A DNA stretch of 64,000 nt, from the NCBI RefSeq assembly GCF_019112545.1, contig NW_025064892.1, forward strand, positions 476,961-540,960, in the 5' to 3' direction. This document shows positions 48,286 to 60,400 of the stretch, piece by piece (positions within the stretch are counted from its first letter, which is position 1; every line of letters starts with the position of its first letter). Made by a program: the position numbers and the translations under genes. Under the pieces are notes generated by a model that saw nothing but the letters and a program-made list of their open reading frames with translations, ran no database searches and was not told the DNA's origin. This DNA comes from Guyanagaster necrorhizus. Lineage: Eukaryota > Basidiomycota > Agaricomycetes > Agaricales > Physalacriaceae.

Positions 48286-49727
48286 ATGTCTGACGCCAGC
48301 TCTTCCACAACGGCCTTACCGGCTTTGGATAATACGGTACGGTCTAGATATTCTCTTGCACAAGTCCCGACCTCTGATACGGCTCTTCTAGATGGGCATG
48401 TTGTATTTGAGTGCCCTGTGGGTCCCTTCTCCATTTCTGATACTCCACGATACTGATGAATGAAAAGATTTGCTATGGGTCTTTGGGGCGCTGGAACGGT
48501 CCAGATGTATTTCTATTACACTGTTCGTCGATCCCCTACTTCTTCAGATACGGAGGACTGATGCGAATAACATGCAGACGTATCCTCAAGACTCGCGATG
48601 GCTAAAGTATCTAGTCGCTGTGACCTGGTGTGCGGACACTGCAAATCAAGGGCTCATCAGCCAATTGGTGTACACATACCTCGTCACAAACTTCGCAAAT
48701 CCTGCCTATTTATCTGCTTTACAACCGTGAGTTCACTTGTGTTTTGTGCGCAATAAGCTTTTGTTGAACAGTATGACGCAGCACACTCCTTCCAATGATG
48801 TTCTTAACCGGCATAATCGCCTTACTTGCCCAAACCTTTTTCTGCTGGCGTATTTGGCGTCGTGGGTGACCCCTCCTTCTTTAAAATTTCCTACAACAAT
48901 CTCATGAAAACAATCACAGTCAGCAATGCGAACATCTGGTTGACCGGGGCCACTTATATTGTGTGCTTTGCTTCTTTTGTTTCGACGATGGGTGCGCGAT
49001 GTTCGCCTCAACTTTCCATCCAGATACTGATCATCCTGTGTTTACAGTCTTCTATGGAATAGCGGCCGACTATAATGAGTTTGCGCAGTTGATACCATTG
49101 CATCCTTATATGCATGCCCTCAACGTCCTGAGCGCTGCGTCGGATGTTATAATAGCGATGGTGCTAGTCTTCCTCCTGCGTAAACAAAGAACTGGATATC
49201 GCAAGACCAACACCATGATCAATCGCCTCAGCCTCTTTGCTCTCAATACGGGTGCCATTTGTGGGTTATGCGCAATCCTCACGCTCGTATTCAACATTGT
49301 ATACCCGGATACTTATATCTATATGTTGTTCTATATTATTGTATGCAGAGGTATGTGTCCTTCAATTTCAAGTTTTTCTAACTCAGGTCTTTTTCTGTTT
49401 CAGTATACATGAACTCCCTCCTTGCGACGTGAGCATTCTGAACATACCGTTAGTAGCTTGTTTTGACCCTGATTCTGTCCAATCGATAGATTGAACTCCC
49501 GGGAAACGATCCGTGCAATTGGCAATGCGACTATCATCAACTCCATGCCTAATTTCTCAAATCAAGAGTCCATCAGTCTGTCTTTCGTCGGCGGAAATGG
49601 CCATCCGGAATTGGGACTGGAGTCTTCCGGAACTACGGAAAATTACCGAGATTCCAAAATGGCAGGAGTACGTCTGGTCGCTTTCGCTCATCACGTTCAG
49701 GGTCCTCACGGTTTGCGGTCTCCTTAG
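48286..49727 (+). CDS. DUF6534 multi-pass membrane protein
   Basis: Member of a large agaricomycete family of seven-helix-like membrane proteins with unknown function. The start at 48,286 gives MSDASSSTTALPALDNT. After introns: GLWGAGTVQMYFYYT, then TYPQDSRWLKYLVAVTWCAD and VYTYLVTNFANPAYLSALQP (about 48,575-48,727), MMFLTGIIALLAQTFFCWRI, SNANIWLTGATYIVCFASF. The long exon has VLSAASDVIIAMVLVFLLRK with QRTGYRKTNTMINRLSLFAL and ILTLVFNIVYPDTYIYMLFY, the DUF6534 hallmark. The end reads YMNSLLAT|LNSRETIRAIGN and a polar tail to TGA at 49,727. Small exons near the N-terminus are inferred from frame only. It shares a divergent promoter with the P450. Confidence 0.8.
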
Positions 49728-52559
49728 TCTCGCACTAACGGTGTTCTTCCGGAGTCAAAAATGACGATGGTGAGTCATTCGTTTCAGATTCATTCGCTGT
49801 ATGCATACGAGGTCTGACAGCTAGTCGCAGTCTGCACCTTAGGGACGTCCAAGCTTGGGACGATGCCCTGTAGAGTCTTGTTTACACTTGGTCACAGATC
49901 TGTTTCGTATTTTGAGTATTGTAGGGTATTATACAAATATGTCTTCACGTCTATTTAAGCACAGTTCAATGTTGTATCGCCCCGAATATAGATTGCAAGG
50001 GATTTTCCGAAGGTGTCATTACCTGGACCTGAACACTTTGGTGATGTCTTCCCATAAAACATAAGTACCCAGTAGATACTACCAGTCTTCAATGCCTTTG
50101 CTGCCGCTTCAGCTTCTTGCTTCACTCTCTTCTGAGGAGAAATCATGGGCCCAAGCCCCGATGAATCCTGGTGACCCGATTGCTGATGCTAGAGGTAGAT
50201 GCCAGTGGTACCTTTGGGATAGACACAGGCTATGAAGAAACCAGGAAATTATATATTAGTCACATCATTGTGAGATAGAGATCCAGTTGTATTCACATGT
50301 GCCCTTCATAGGCAAGGAATGGCTATCTTTGGATATCTAGGCAGAGATGCCTTGTTGTGCAACATGAGATGATCTGTTAGGAGAGATTGCAAGGTATGAT
50401 AGATCTCATAGAAACTGCTTGGCAGTCTCAATGAACACCTTACTGGGTGAGAAGGGTGCTGAATGGAAGAGAAAGTGTACAAGAGTATTTCAGATCACTA
50501 TGTGTGTGTCAATATGATCTTCAGTGCCTCTAGCCTCCATTTTGTTGGCTCTGCTGTCCTGATAATTTTCAATATAGAACTATATCTTACTGCTAATGCC
50601 TTTACATGAAAACATATGCCTGTGCATTATCACCATAAAATGACCATAGATCTAATATCATACCTTTCTCCACCAACAATTTTTTAGACAGGAGCATACC
50701 AGAACAAATCTCACTCCCTTGAAGACCAAATTTGCAAGATATGTAACTCCATCCTTTAAACAAATGCACTCTACCATCACTATGATGAACAATGATCAAC
50801 TACTTGACTCTTGGGCCACAAGGAATGACACCTTACCATATTTACTATGCTTTTAGGAATAGGATAGGTAAATTTGAAGGATGCTAGAGTGGTGTGAAGC
50901 ATAACTGGTGCATCCTCTGTTCATTGGATTTGCATTGCTGCTTCATTTTGGTGCTAGCACTGCAATGTTTGCTGTTGGGGACAGAGCTACAGTTCTATTC
51001 CAGGTCTGAGATCCAAAGCCATCATGTTCATAGCAGCAATTTCTTGTCTCACCCAGTCAAGCCTCAGGCCTCAAAGGATGAAACCCAGAGACTGCAAGTT
51101 GAGAGAAAAGTATGTTCTGGTCTGATGCCTCTCTTAGCACCAAGGTGTTATCAGAGTTTTACTAACCTTGTTTATATATGAGTAGGATGTATTGGTCACA
51201 TACAGGATAGGAAGACTATTTGTTTCAGTCTCTTGTGGAGTGATCATTAGAAACATGCCACCCAAATACTAAACAGATCCATCAAGCTAGAAAGCATTGA
51301 TATGCCAGGCAGCTGTACCAGATAGAAAAATGAATATATTTATCATTTTTCTATCATGTTAGCTACCTTTTATCCACCATAGTAAGATATAAGTAAGCAA
51401 TTATCTGATGAGAGCACAATTCCCTTGAGTGTGACATCTCAGTGTCTAGCAGAGACTGAAGTACTAGTGAACCTCTCTGTTCAGCATGCAAGGTTCTCAG
51501 GTCTGAGAATGGAGACCTGAATGATCAGCATGTTGGCAAGAACCAGAGCCTAGTCCAATTGATCAACCAGGTAGCCATGCATGAGCTCATATCTGCTAGG
51601 AAATGAGTTTAGCCTATCTAGTTAAATCAGCAAATATATTAGTCAGTAGTCTATTATATTAGTCAGACATACATAGCCAGAAAGTATAAATACCAGGTCA
51701 TGTATAGAGAGAAGGCAGGTTTCTGGCCTCTTTCTGAAACACTACTAAGCAAATAGTACAGGTTGTGTTTGGCTAAGAGCTTTGAGTCATAGACTCAATC
51801 TGAATAGTATTATAGTGACCAGGTCACTTTGTTTTGTGCAAAAACCTCCAGAAAGCAACCAAAAGTTTATATCAGACAGTCAGAACAGACCTGAGACAGT
51901 TCAGAACAGCTAGTATTATGTATAAGTCACAATCAGGCATATTGTATCAGTCCAGAAACTGCATCAGGCAGACTGTTTGAGATAAGTTTTATTGTGTTCA
52001 GTGATACAGATAACTTTATCCAAGCAAACCACAATATATATCTTTGAATTATGCTTTATTGCACCCCATCCAAATTACATTCCCTATATACTGAGAGTCT
52101 AGGTATTACCATTCTTCCCTTAAACTGCATTGTGATTTGATGTTGGTGTTATCAGATCATGCCAATGCTCTCAATAGTGCATACAATTCCAGTCAGCAGA
52201 TCCTTTGCTAATCTCCTGTTTGATACATATATCCTTCATCTCCAAAACAAATTCTGTCTTTTTGATTGTCTCAGCACATATTTGAGCAAGTCTGCCAAAG
52301 GAAAACCTGACATCCTCTTCTAATAGAATATCTTTTCTGTGTACAGTCTGATCTATGGAACAGGGATCAGAGAGGTGCCACCCAAGTGCTTTTCAATTAT
52401 CAATAGAGTCATTTGAAGATTTTGATGATTATTATAGGACCTCTGGAGATTTAGTATAAATGCTATTGAAGCTCTTTTGATCTCTATCAGTATTTCCTAT
52501 CATATCTACTGACATTACTTTGACTATAGAGTTGATCTGCTGGTTACCATCTGACTCAA
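49728..52559. other. AT-rich, CpG-poor region of decayed sequence
   Basis: About 2.8 kb with no intact gene. Minus-strand ORFs 49,955-50,146 (QEAEAAAKALKTGSIYWVLM) and 50,602-50,799 (LLVEKGMILDLWSFYGDNAQ) look protein-like but were not identified. A TATA-like TATAAATA near 51,698 and repeated A/T tracts suggest an old LTR, but I found no matching pair. Confidence 0.4.
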
Positions 52560-53085
52560 TGTGACCCAAAGGATTCTGCAATCTGAAAGTTTATGAGATT
52601 CAGATCTATTACTCTAAATGCTAGAGAATGTGGTTACTCTCAAGCAAAATGAGAAATATATGAATTATATAAAGGTCTAAGAGATTGCAAGTTATATCTC
52701 ATAGGCTTTCTGATCTTTGTGATTGAAGTAGATGCCAGTGCAATTAAAGGAATGCTCAAAAATTCAGATATTGCATCTTTAGCTGCAGTAAACCATTGAA
52801 TTATTGGAATACTATCCTTCCACTTTGTACCAGTATATGTCTCTGGAACTAGACATGAATCCAACAGATTATCAAGAAGACCACTACAAGAAGGAGACCT
52901 GCTGCCAGAAGATAGAATAGAAGATTTTCTACATAAACATTATGGTTTATACTATAGTCAAGCCAACACTACACATTCTATATTCACTATCATGGTAAAA
53001 GACACAGACAACTCATACAAATCAAATAAGTCATTAACTTATGCCAATGTGCTAAGAATGGCTCAACAAGTTCAATGAAATCAAA
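52560..53085 (+). pseudogene. Gypsy-type RNase H relic (element V)
   Basis: Plus strand: RECGYSQAK, stop, EIYELYKGLRDCKLYLIGFL, then FVIEVDASAIKGMLKNSDIA, a stop where Trp is expected, IIGILSFHFVPVYVSGTRHE and RLSRRPLQEGD. This matches the RNase H end of a Gypsy clade whose hosts' copies read EVDA-xxxKGML...GLSRRP. It belongs to a family different from elements I and II. No RT was found upstream within the window's decayed sequence. Confidence 0.65.
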
Positions 53086-53425
53086 GAATAGTATATATCT
53101 TATAATAGCATATAAAGTTAGAACAGCTATCTATTTATATATATTTACTACTTACTTTATACTTTGATATCTTTGTATCTATTGACTTAACTTGGAATCT
53201 CCACTGTCTCTGCTCTATACAATAAAATATACCTTCCTTTCAAGTCCAATATACTTCCTTCTGAATCACTAGCATTTAAATTCCAAAAGCATGATATAAT
53301 TCTTATAAACCACTCTGACTTTTACTAATGGCTACTTCAACCAGCATTCCATCAGATCTTACCAAGAGCATAATTCAGAACATTGATACTATATTGAATT
53401 GCATGGTATGTACATTTATCTGGAC

Positions 53426-53965
53426 TGTTATGTGCATGCTGCTGGCCTCTGCATCATCTTAACTGACCATGCTCACACAAGTCTCACTGGACTCTATCTG
53501 GTTCCTATTACTTATCAATTTCATTTCACTATTACTATTTCACATTGGTATTTCACACTCTAGTATCTAGACTCTGAATATAGTAGTGAATAGTTGACAC
53601 TGCATCTCAACAGACTCTGACTTGGAATTAGCTATTAATAGTATATAAACCACATACAAGCATTGTAAACACTCAGTTTGAATAGCAACTTGGATAGCCA
53701 TCTACACTTCATACTCACTTCAACTTCTCTCTACCTCATCTGTCAGATTCTGCTCTAAAGGATACTTCTCTTTGCTTCTCTGACAAAAATCTGCTCTATC
53801 CATCCAAATTCTTAGGCTCTGACTCAAGAGTGACATTGCCAATAGCTTTATTGACACTTATGCACTCTGCCAGTCTCTATGTGTGCACTCAAACCCACTT
53901 GATTGGCACATTCCTAACAGTATATTTGAACTCAAATCCTTGAGTTGAAAATTTTTATTATATCC
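53426..53965 (+). repeat. Probable 5' LTR of element III
   Basis: Starts TGTTATGTGC, a common fungal Gypsy LTR start, contains TATATAAACC near 53,642 with a following CATTGTAAACACTCAG transcription-start-like block, and lies just upstream of the gag start at 54,026. The right border is uncertain (about 53,960) because the partner LTR is outside the window. Confidence 0.45.
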
Positions 53966-54025
53966 ACCACATTTACTCAATCCACAGAAGCTGATCCCAA
54001 ACAAACTCAGTCTACCCATCACAAC

Positions 54026-54056
54026 ATGTTTTCTATAGAAAACATTCCAGCCTCTA
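54026..54056 (+). pseudogene. Element III gag, first codons
   Basis: ATG at 54,026 gives MFSIENIPAS and reaches the left end of element II. Skipping element II and one CTCTA copy, the same frame continues at 62,597 as SKEQPGLFRLASSRG, which supports the nesting. Confidence 0.6.
54052..54056. repeat. Target-site duplication CTCTA (left) of element II
   Basis: CTCTA just before the left LTR; identical five bases at 62,592-62,596 just after the right LTR. Confidence 0.93.
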
Positions 54057-54575
54057 TGTTAAGCTCAAACTCCATGTGACTATTAACACATGATAAACAG
54101 TTCAGAACCTCACACTTTGGGTTAGACTGACTGAGTTCACTGATGTGTCAATAGAGGTATATGGTCAAGGTGTTGCAAGTCGCTTGAGATAGGATGATGG
54201 AGAATAAACTTTAGCTCAAAGCTGGAGTGTTACAGTGAGAGCTACACTACTTAAATACTGTTCTGTTATCTGGCTATTAATAAATGTTCACAAAAGATAT
54301 TGTCTGTCATAGAGCTGTTACTCCTGCTGTTTCCAGGCTCTCCACAAAAGCTGTTGTCCTGCTGTTGTGCTATTACTGCTGCACCATTATTTAGAGACAA
54401 AAGGAGCATTGTCTCTCTCTTCACAGCACACAGCAGTGCAATAGCACATTGACCAACTGGGTTGCTGAGCTAAGCATTCTCTTGGTCCTAAGTGCTGGCC
54501 TAAATGCCCTGACTAAGCAAAGATAGAGGTCATTCAGGGAAAAGAAAAGGAAAAAAATAGAAAAAGTCATAATAT
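54057..54575 (-). repeat. 3' LTR of element II
   Basis: 519 bp on the minus strand; its outer end on the plus strand reads TGTTAAGC and the inner end joins a pyrimidine run (complement of the polypurine tract, 54,577-54,586). Nearly the same length as the partner at 62,072-62,591. Confidence 0.93.
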
Positions 54576-54611
54576 TACCCCCTCTTTAAGACCATTGTCC
54601 TGATGGTTAAG

Positions 54612-57600
54612 TTAGGGTAAGTCATCCAAGCCTATCACAGCATCAGCATCTCCATCCTCAGTCAGAGATTGCACTTCACTGTATGTCTGCACCATTTCTG
54701 GCTTGCCCATCGAAGCATCAGCATCTCTATTCTCTATGACCTGTGTTGTTTTGGCAGGTGAACATATTTGATCAGAGATAATGTTAAACATGACCCCCTC
54801 TGCATCCAGCTTGTTGATTTGGTGCTCATAGTCATGGATAGCCTCCTCTGCATCCATATACTTTTCATTGACCCATTGATTTGATTCTAGTTCATAACCT
54901 TTCCAGCTGACTAAATAGTCAATGGTTGTTTTCATGCCTCTGCCTCATGCTTTAACCTTTTGGGTTTTGTGGTTTAGCACCTCATTGATTTTGTAGTGTT
55001 TTTCATTATTGATTAATTTGGGTGGTGGAGGTGGTGGTTGTTCTTGATTTGGAAAGGCAGGTGCAATGTATAGTGTCAATAATATTTTGTTGAATATGTT
55101 ATGAACTTTCCAAGTCACTGGTAATTGCAGTTTGTACATGGAGCTGCCAATTTTGCTGATAACTTTAAATAGTCCTATTTGTTTGTCTGCTAGTTTTTGT
55201 TTGGGTCATGGCAGATGGAGGTTTGTTGTATCCAACCAAACCTTGTCATTGGTTGAATATTGGTGAGTGAGTCAGCGATATTTGTTGTATTGCTTCTTCA
55301 TGGTTGTGGCAGCTTTATTTAGAGCTGTCTTTGTTTCTTCATAGATTTTTATCATTGTGTTTGCAAAGTCTGACAAGGCTGAGGTCTTTGTGTGTATTTG
55401 TTCTGTTTGTGCAACTGATGGGTTTTATCTATAGTTGATAAAGAAGGGTGTTTTTCCAGTTGCTGAGTGAATCCTATTGTTATGTTGGAAGGTAGCCAGA
55501 GCTAGCCATTTCATCCAGTCATCTTGTCGATAATTAATGAAAAGTCATAGATACTTTTTAATTTTCTGATTGGCTCATTCTGTTTGACCATCTGTCTGTG
55601 GGTAATATGCCATGGAGGCATTTCGTTTGATATTGAGGAGTCGATATAGGTTATCCAAGAACTTGGACATGAATTGTGGTCCTCTGTCTGAAATCATCAC
55701 TTGAGGCATGCTGTATTTTGTATAGACCTCATCTTGTAGAATTTTTGCCCACCCTTCTGATATTAGTTCTGTTGAGCAGGCAATTGGAATGATTGCCTTT
55801 AAGAAGTGATTGATGATGATGATAATTGCATTATAGCCATCACTTTTGGGAAGTCCAGTTATTATATTCACTGAAATGTGGGTTCATGGTGATAAAGAGA
55901 CTTCATTTGGATGAAGTGGAGCTGCTCTAGATTGTGTTGAGGTCTTGCCTCACTGGCAAACCTTGCAGGCCTTGATATATCAGGTGATATCATGGTCCAT
56001 TCTTGGCCACTAATACTCTCTCAGGACTAATTCTTTTGTTTTGATGATCTCGAGATATCCAGCAGTCATATGATCATGATATGTGGCAATAATATCACCA
56101 TGAAGTCTCTGATCTCTTGGAATATAGATCTGGCTATCATAATAGATTAATCCTCCTTCCTTTTTCAGTCTCCACTTGTGGTTGAGTGATGAAGTGATCC
56201 TTTGATCCTACTTGTGGGGGTCTCTGGTAGCACTCTTGATACATTTGTGTACCTCTTCTTCTATGGGCATGATCATGGCATGGAAGTGCTCTGGTTGTAA
56301 GAGTATGACTTCCTTATTATCATCCTCTCTCTGGTTGTGGTTGGCTCTCTGGCTAAGGAAATTGGTCTTCTTATTCATTGCTTCTGGTTTGTAGTGTAAT
56401 GTATATTCATATTGTGATAGTTCCATGACCCATTGAGCTTGTCGGTGATTGAGCTTCTGAGAGTGTCAGAAATATCACAGATTTTGATGATCAGTCCAGA
56501 TTTTAAAGGTCTGGACTGCTCTGATGAGGTAATGCCACTATTTGGCAAGTGCCAGCATTATGGCAAGGAGTTTTTTGTCATAAATTTCATAGTTGTGCTC
56601 AGTCACAGTCAGTGCCTTTGACATAAAGGTGACTGGTCACTATTTGCCCTCCTGTTCTTGTGAAAGTACCACTCTGATCATGCCTTCACTGGAGTCAGCT
56701 TCCACTCTGAATTTCCCATCCTGGCTTGGTATGGCCAAGATGACATCTTCAGCTAGGTGGTATTTAAGGTTGTTGAATGCTGCTTGCTGGAAAATTCCCC
56801 AAGTCCATGGGGAATTTTTGGTTAATTGTGTCATGGGTCAGACTATTTTGCTGTAGTCCCAAATGAATCACCAGTAGAAGTTGGTGAATCATAAGAATGA
56901 TTGTAGTTCCTTCTTCTTGGTTGGTTTCAGCCATTTGGTTACTCTAGCAATCTTGATAGGATCCATTCTGATTGCCTCTTCACTAATAATGACTCTGAGG
57001 TACTCTGTTTCAAGTACCTTGAATTCACATTTCTCTGCTTTGAGGAAAAGACAATGCTTCTTCATCAACTCTAGTACCTGCCATACTAGTCATCGATATT
57101 CCTCTTTGGTTTTGGACATAATCAGAATGTCATCTAGATAAATCATGACCTTTCCTGTGGCAATGAGATTTTTGAAAATATCATTCATCATCCACTGGAA
57201 TATGGCCAGCAAATTGGTGAGTCCAAAGAACATAACCATTGGTTCAAACAAACTGCAGTTAGTTTGAAAAGTGGCCTTCCATTCATTGCCTTCTTTGATG
57301 CACATGTTGTTGTATCCTCACTGAATGTCTAGTTTGGTGTAGTATTTAGCACCTCAGAGTTTATCCATCAACTCAGAAATTAAAGAAAGCAGATAACGAT
57401 TCTTGATCATCATCTCATTGAGCTTCCGATAATCTTGTACTGATCAAAGTTTGCCATCCTTCTTTTTAATGAAAAAGAAGGGCGATGGAATCAGTGATTT
57501 TGATGGTCAAATCCTTCCACTGGACAAGTTTTCTTCCAAGAATTTATCCAGTTTCTGCTGTTTGTTGTTGTCAAGGAGATAGCATTTGCAATTCAGGTTG

Positions 57601-58200
57601 GCATTCAAGTTGGAAATCAATTCAATGGTATGGTCTCAGGGCTTTGGATTGGGTAGTTCATTGAAACTTTCTTTTTTAAATAGGTCTCAATAATCTCATG
57701 CCCATTCTGGTATCAGTTCCTCAAATGTCTTTTTCTTCTTGCTGGCATTGGCTTTTATTGCTAGGTCATTAGCATAGTGTGTTGCTTGAATGCTAATGGC
57801 TCTTTATAAGTTGATGGTGAGAATTGTCTTGCCATTTTCCATTTTCTTGTCCCACCAATCTTCTGAGTCTGCATCCAGCAACTCAAAAGGGATCTTCTGA
57901 CATTGACATCATGTGAACATGATGTGTCTGATTTTCCAGTTGATTAACAGATTGTGTTGTATTAACCAATCATAACCAAAGAAAATTTCCTTGGTTTCTA
58001 GATTGGTTACTGCCAAGTCAATTCACTCAGAATGATCTCCAATGGTAAGCCTAAGTTCAATGTATTCAGTGATTGAACTGGCCTGGTTCTTTGTTCTATC
58101 TGCATTGTATATGGGGATTGGGGCAGCAGTGGACTGGGTAGGAAGCTTGTTCTTGGTAACAAATATCCAGTTAATAGAACTCTCCATACATTCACTGTTG
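54612..58200 (-). pseudogene. Element II pol: protease to chromodomain, with stops
   Basis: Read from right to left. Protease near 58,200-57,960 with LINSEC in place of the D-S/T-G active site. RT about 57,650-56,880: YTKLDIQ, stop, GYNNMCIKEGNEWKA, VMIYLDDILIMSKT (YxDD kept). RNase H about 56,850-56,210 (VEADSSEGMIRVVLSQEQEG). Integrase finger about 56,110-55,960 (second His changed to Tyr, CKVCQ kept); core MNIITGLPKSDGYNAIIIII and VMISDRGPQFMSKFLDNLYR. Chromodomain about 54,935-54,820 (IDYLVSWKGYELESNQWVNE), then an acidic tail to 54,612. Many in-frame stops. Confidence 0.92.
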
Positions 58201-60400
58201 ATTAGGGCTATAACTATGTGTGTACTTTGGGATGTAAGGGTCTCGATTCTGGCTTTAGTTATCAGATCTTGTCTCTTGGTTCTGGTTTGTCAGATGAACT
58301 TTTGTGATCCATGTAGTTCATCGAGCCATTCTAAGGCTCAACATCATTCAGCCTCTTGTATCTTATTGATTGTATCATCCACTACTTCTTTGGCTCGAGC
58401 CTTGTGTACCCAGTTTCTGAGTATAGCTTTTGCCATTTCTTTGCTCTTTACATCTTTGATGGCCCACCAAGTCCATTCAGTCTCGAATGGCTTTAGCCAG
58501 TCATTGGGGTTCTCTACCCCTGTTCAGCTCATCAGCAATTGAGTACTTTTTAAAGTATTAGCTTGATAAACTTTTGGTGAAAACTCATCTGTTTTAGGGC
58601 TCTCTGCTCTTCTTCAGCCATTTGTCAGTGGTTGAATATCTCATTTCGATTCCTTAGGCAACTCTACATCATGAGTGGTACTGTCAGATATATTTGAATG
58701 CATGTATAATTTAGACATAAGTGGTTTATCTACAAAAATTTTGTCAGTCCAATCTATAGCTGAGGGTGACAGTCTACTTGTTAATAAGTGGGCTGAGTCA
58801 GTGAAATTGCTCACTGCTTTGCCTTGTCTTTTACCTCCTCAGCCTTATTGCCCTGGCTGAGGTCCTGTTCTTCCTTTATCAATTTGGAAATCTGTGCCTG
58901 AATGTCTTCTCAGATGCACTTGTTCTTCTTCAGAGGACAGTTTCATGCCATGTGACCCTTCTGGCCACAGTTGAAACATTTCTCCCCCTTCTTGAGGTGA
59001 TCCACATCCATCAGCTTACCCATTCCAGTATATGTCATGCCCATACCGATTCACTTCTCAGCATATTGAGAAGTTGGGGCAGAGCCACTGAGCCTAGATG
59101 ATATGGTTGCCTGAGAGTTCAAGGGCTTCCAGCCCTGTCTCTGATTCCTGTGTCCATCCCATGATAAGGTGAACGATTCTGCCTTCTGTCGCTGTCGTTC
59201 TTGCCACATGATAATGATTCTGGTCTTCCATTCCTCATAGCCAACTGGGATGTTATGACTGAGGTCTGAAATGGTCTTGAGGTAGGAGGATGGCAGTCCC
59301 CTCTTCATGTATTCGACCATTCATCCTGTGTCAGTCACATCTTCCTGTACTTCTGCAAGCTTTCCAAGTCATTCCAGTTTGTTGAAGTAGTCAGTGGCTG
59401 CTTTATCGCTCATCTTGTACTCCTTCATCTTCTGTTTATGGACTTCTTGGATGGCCGAGTCCATAAACTTGTCATGGATTATTTGTTTGAATACCAGCCA
59501 TGCAGGATATTAGTGATGTTGTCGTGTGGTCAACCAGAATGATGAGACAATGAGAACTCATCATACTTTTGCCTTCTCTTCCAAATAGATAGTGGTATAG
59601 GTCACTTTGTACATGTCAAGTAGGAAGTATGATGCGAATACTTAGAAGTATTGATCACAGTCTGTAAGAAATTGATCAATGTCATCAGATGCCCTCTTGA
59701 AGAGGAGAGGTTTGCATACCAGAATTGGTTTGACATTTAGAATTTGGGCTTTGGCATCGAGAGGGAGCATTGGTTTTGGTGGTCTGCCTCCTGGTGGGCC
59801 TGCCCATTCAGCTGGTGGTCCAGAGAATGAATGGAGAGACCCATCATCAGCTACTGGACTCTCCAGTAGAGGAAGCCCTTTCCATACAATGCATCCATCT
59901 TTGATAGTCCAGCCTTGAGCTATAGCCTCCAGGTCATCTCCCTCTGGTTTTGGCTCTGCTGGAATTGCTTCACTTCCTTCAGCTTTATCAGATAGTGGTT
60001 GCTCAGCAAAGGACTGTGGTATTGGGAACCTCTAAGAGTTAATCAGATGACTGCTTAGCTGTGATTGGTAATGAGAGAGCCAAGATGCCATATTTTGTAT
60101 GGCTGACATAGCAAACGAATATCTGATGGTTACCGATCAGATCGATAGCATGATGTATACTAATTTTGATGGCATCACACTCAGCATCCATGGCTTAGGC
60201 AGCATCCTTGCACCATTCCTTGGCTTGTATAGTGGTAATGGTCCCATCTGGTAATGCAAATATCTTTGATTAAAATTAAAAATGGTCTGCTCAGTGGCTG
60301 CATATTGCAAAATTTCCTCTCGCTCAATGGAGTTGGCAAAAGTATACCTTTGTCCCAAGGATGATCTTAGTCAAAGATCATTCTTCCATAATTCGGCTAT
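58200..60400 (-). pseudogene. Element II gag: capsid and zinc knuckle, with stops
   Basis: The zinc knuckle at about 59,000-58,940 reads CFNCGQKGHMA, stop, NC, so all CCHC ligands remain but a Trp codon is a stop. Upstream capsid: MVEYMKRGLPSSYLKTISDL and WKTRIIIMWQERQRQKAE (59,320-59,051). Earlier gag sequence reaches about 60,360. Order and blocks match element I at 37,607-39,070. Confidence 0.85.

Noticed and set aside
49955..50146. 63-codon minus-strand ORF as the end of a gene downstream of DUF6534
   Set aside because: Reads plausibly, but no upstream exons, start or recognisable family were found, so it was kept only as a note in the region entry.
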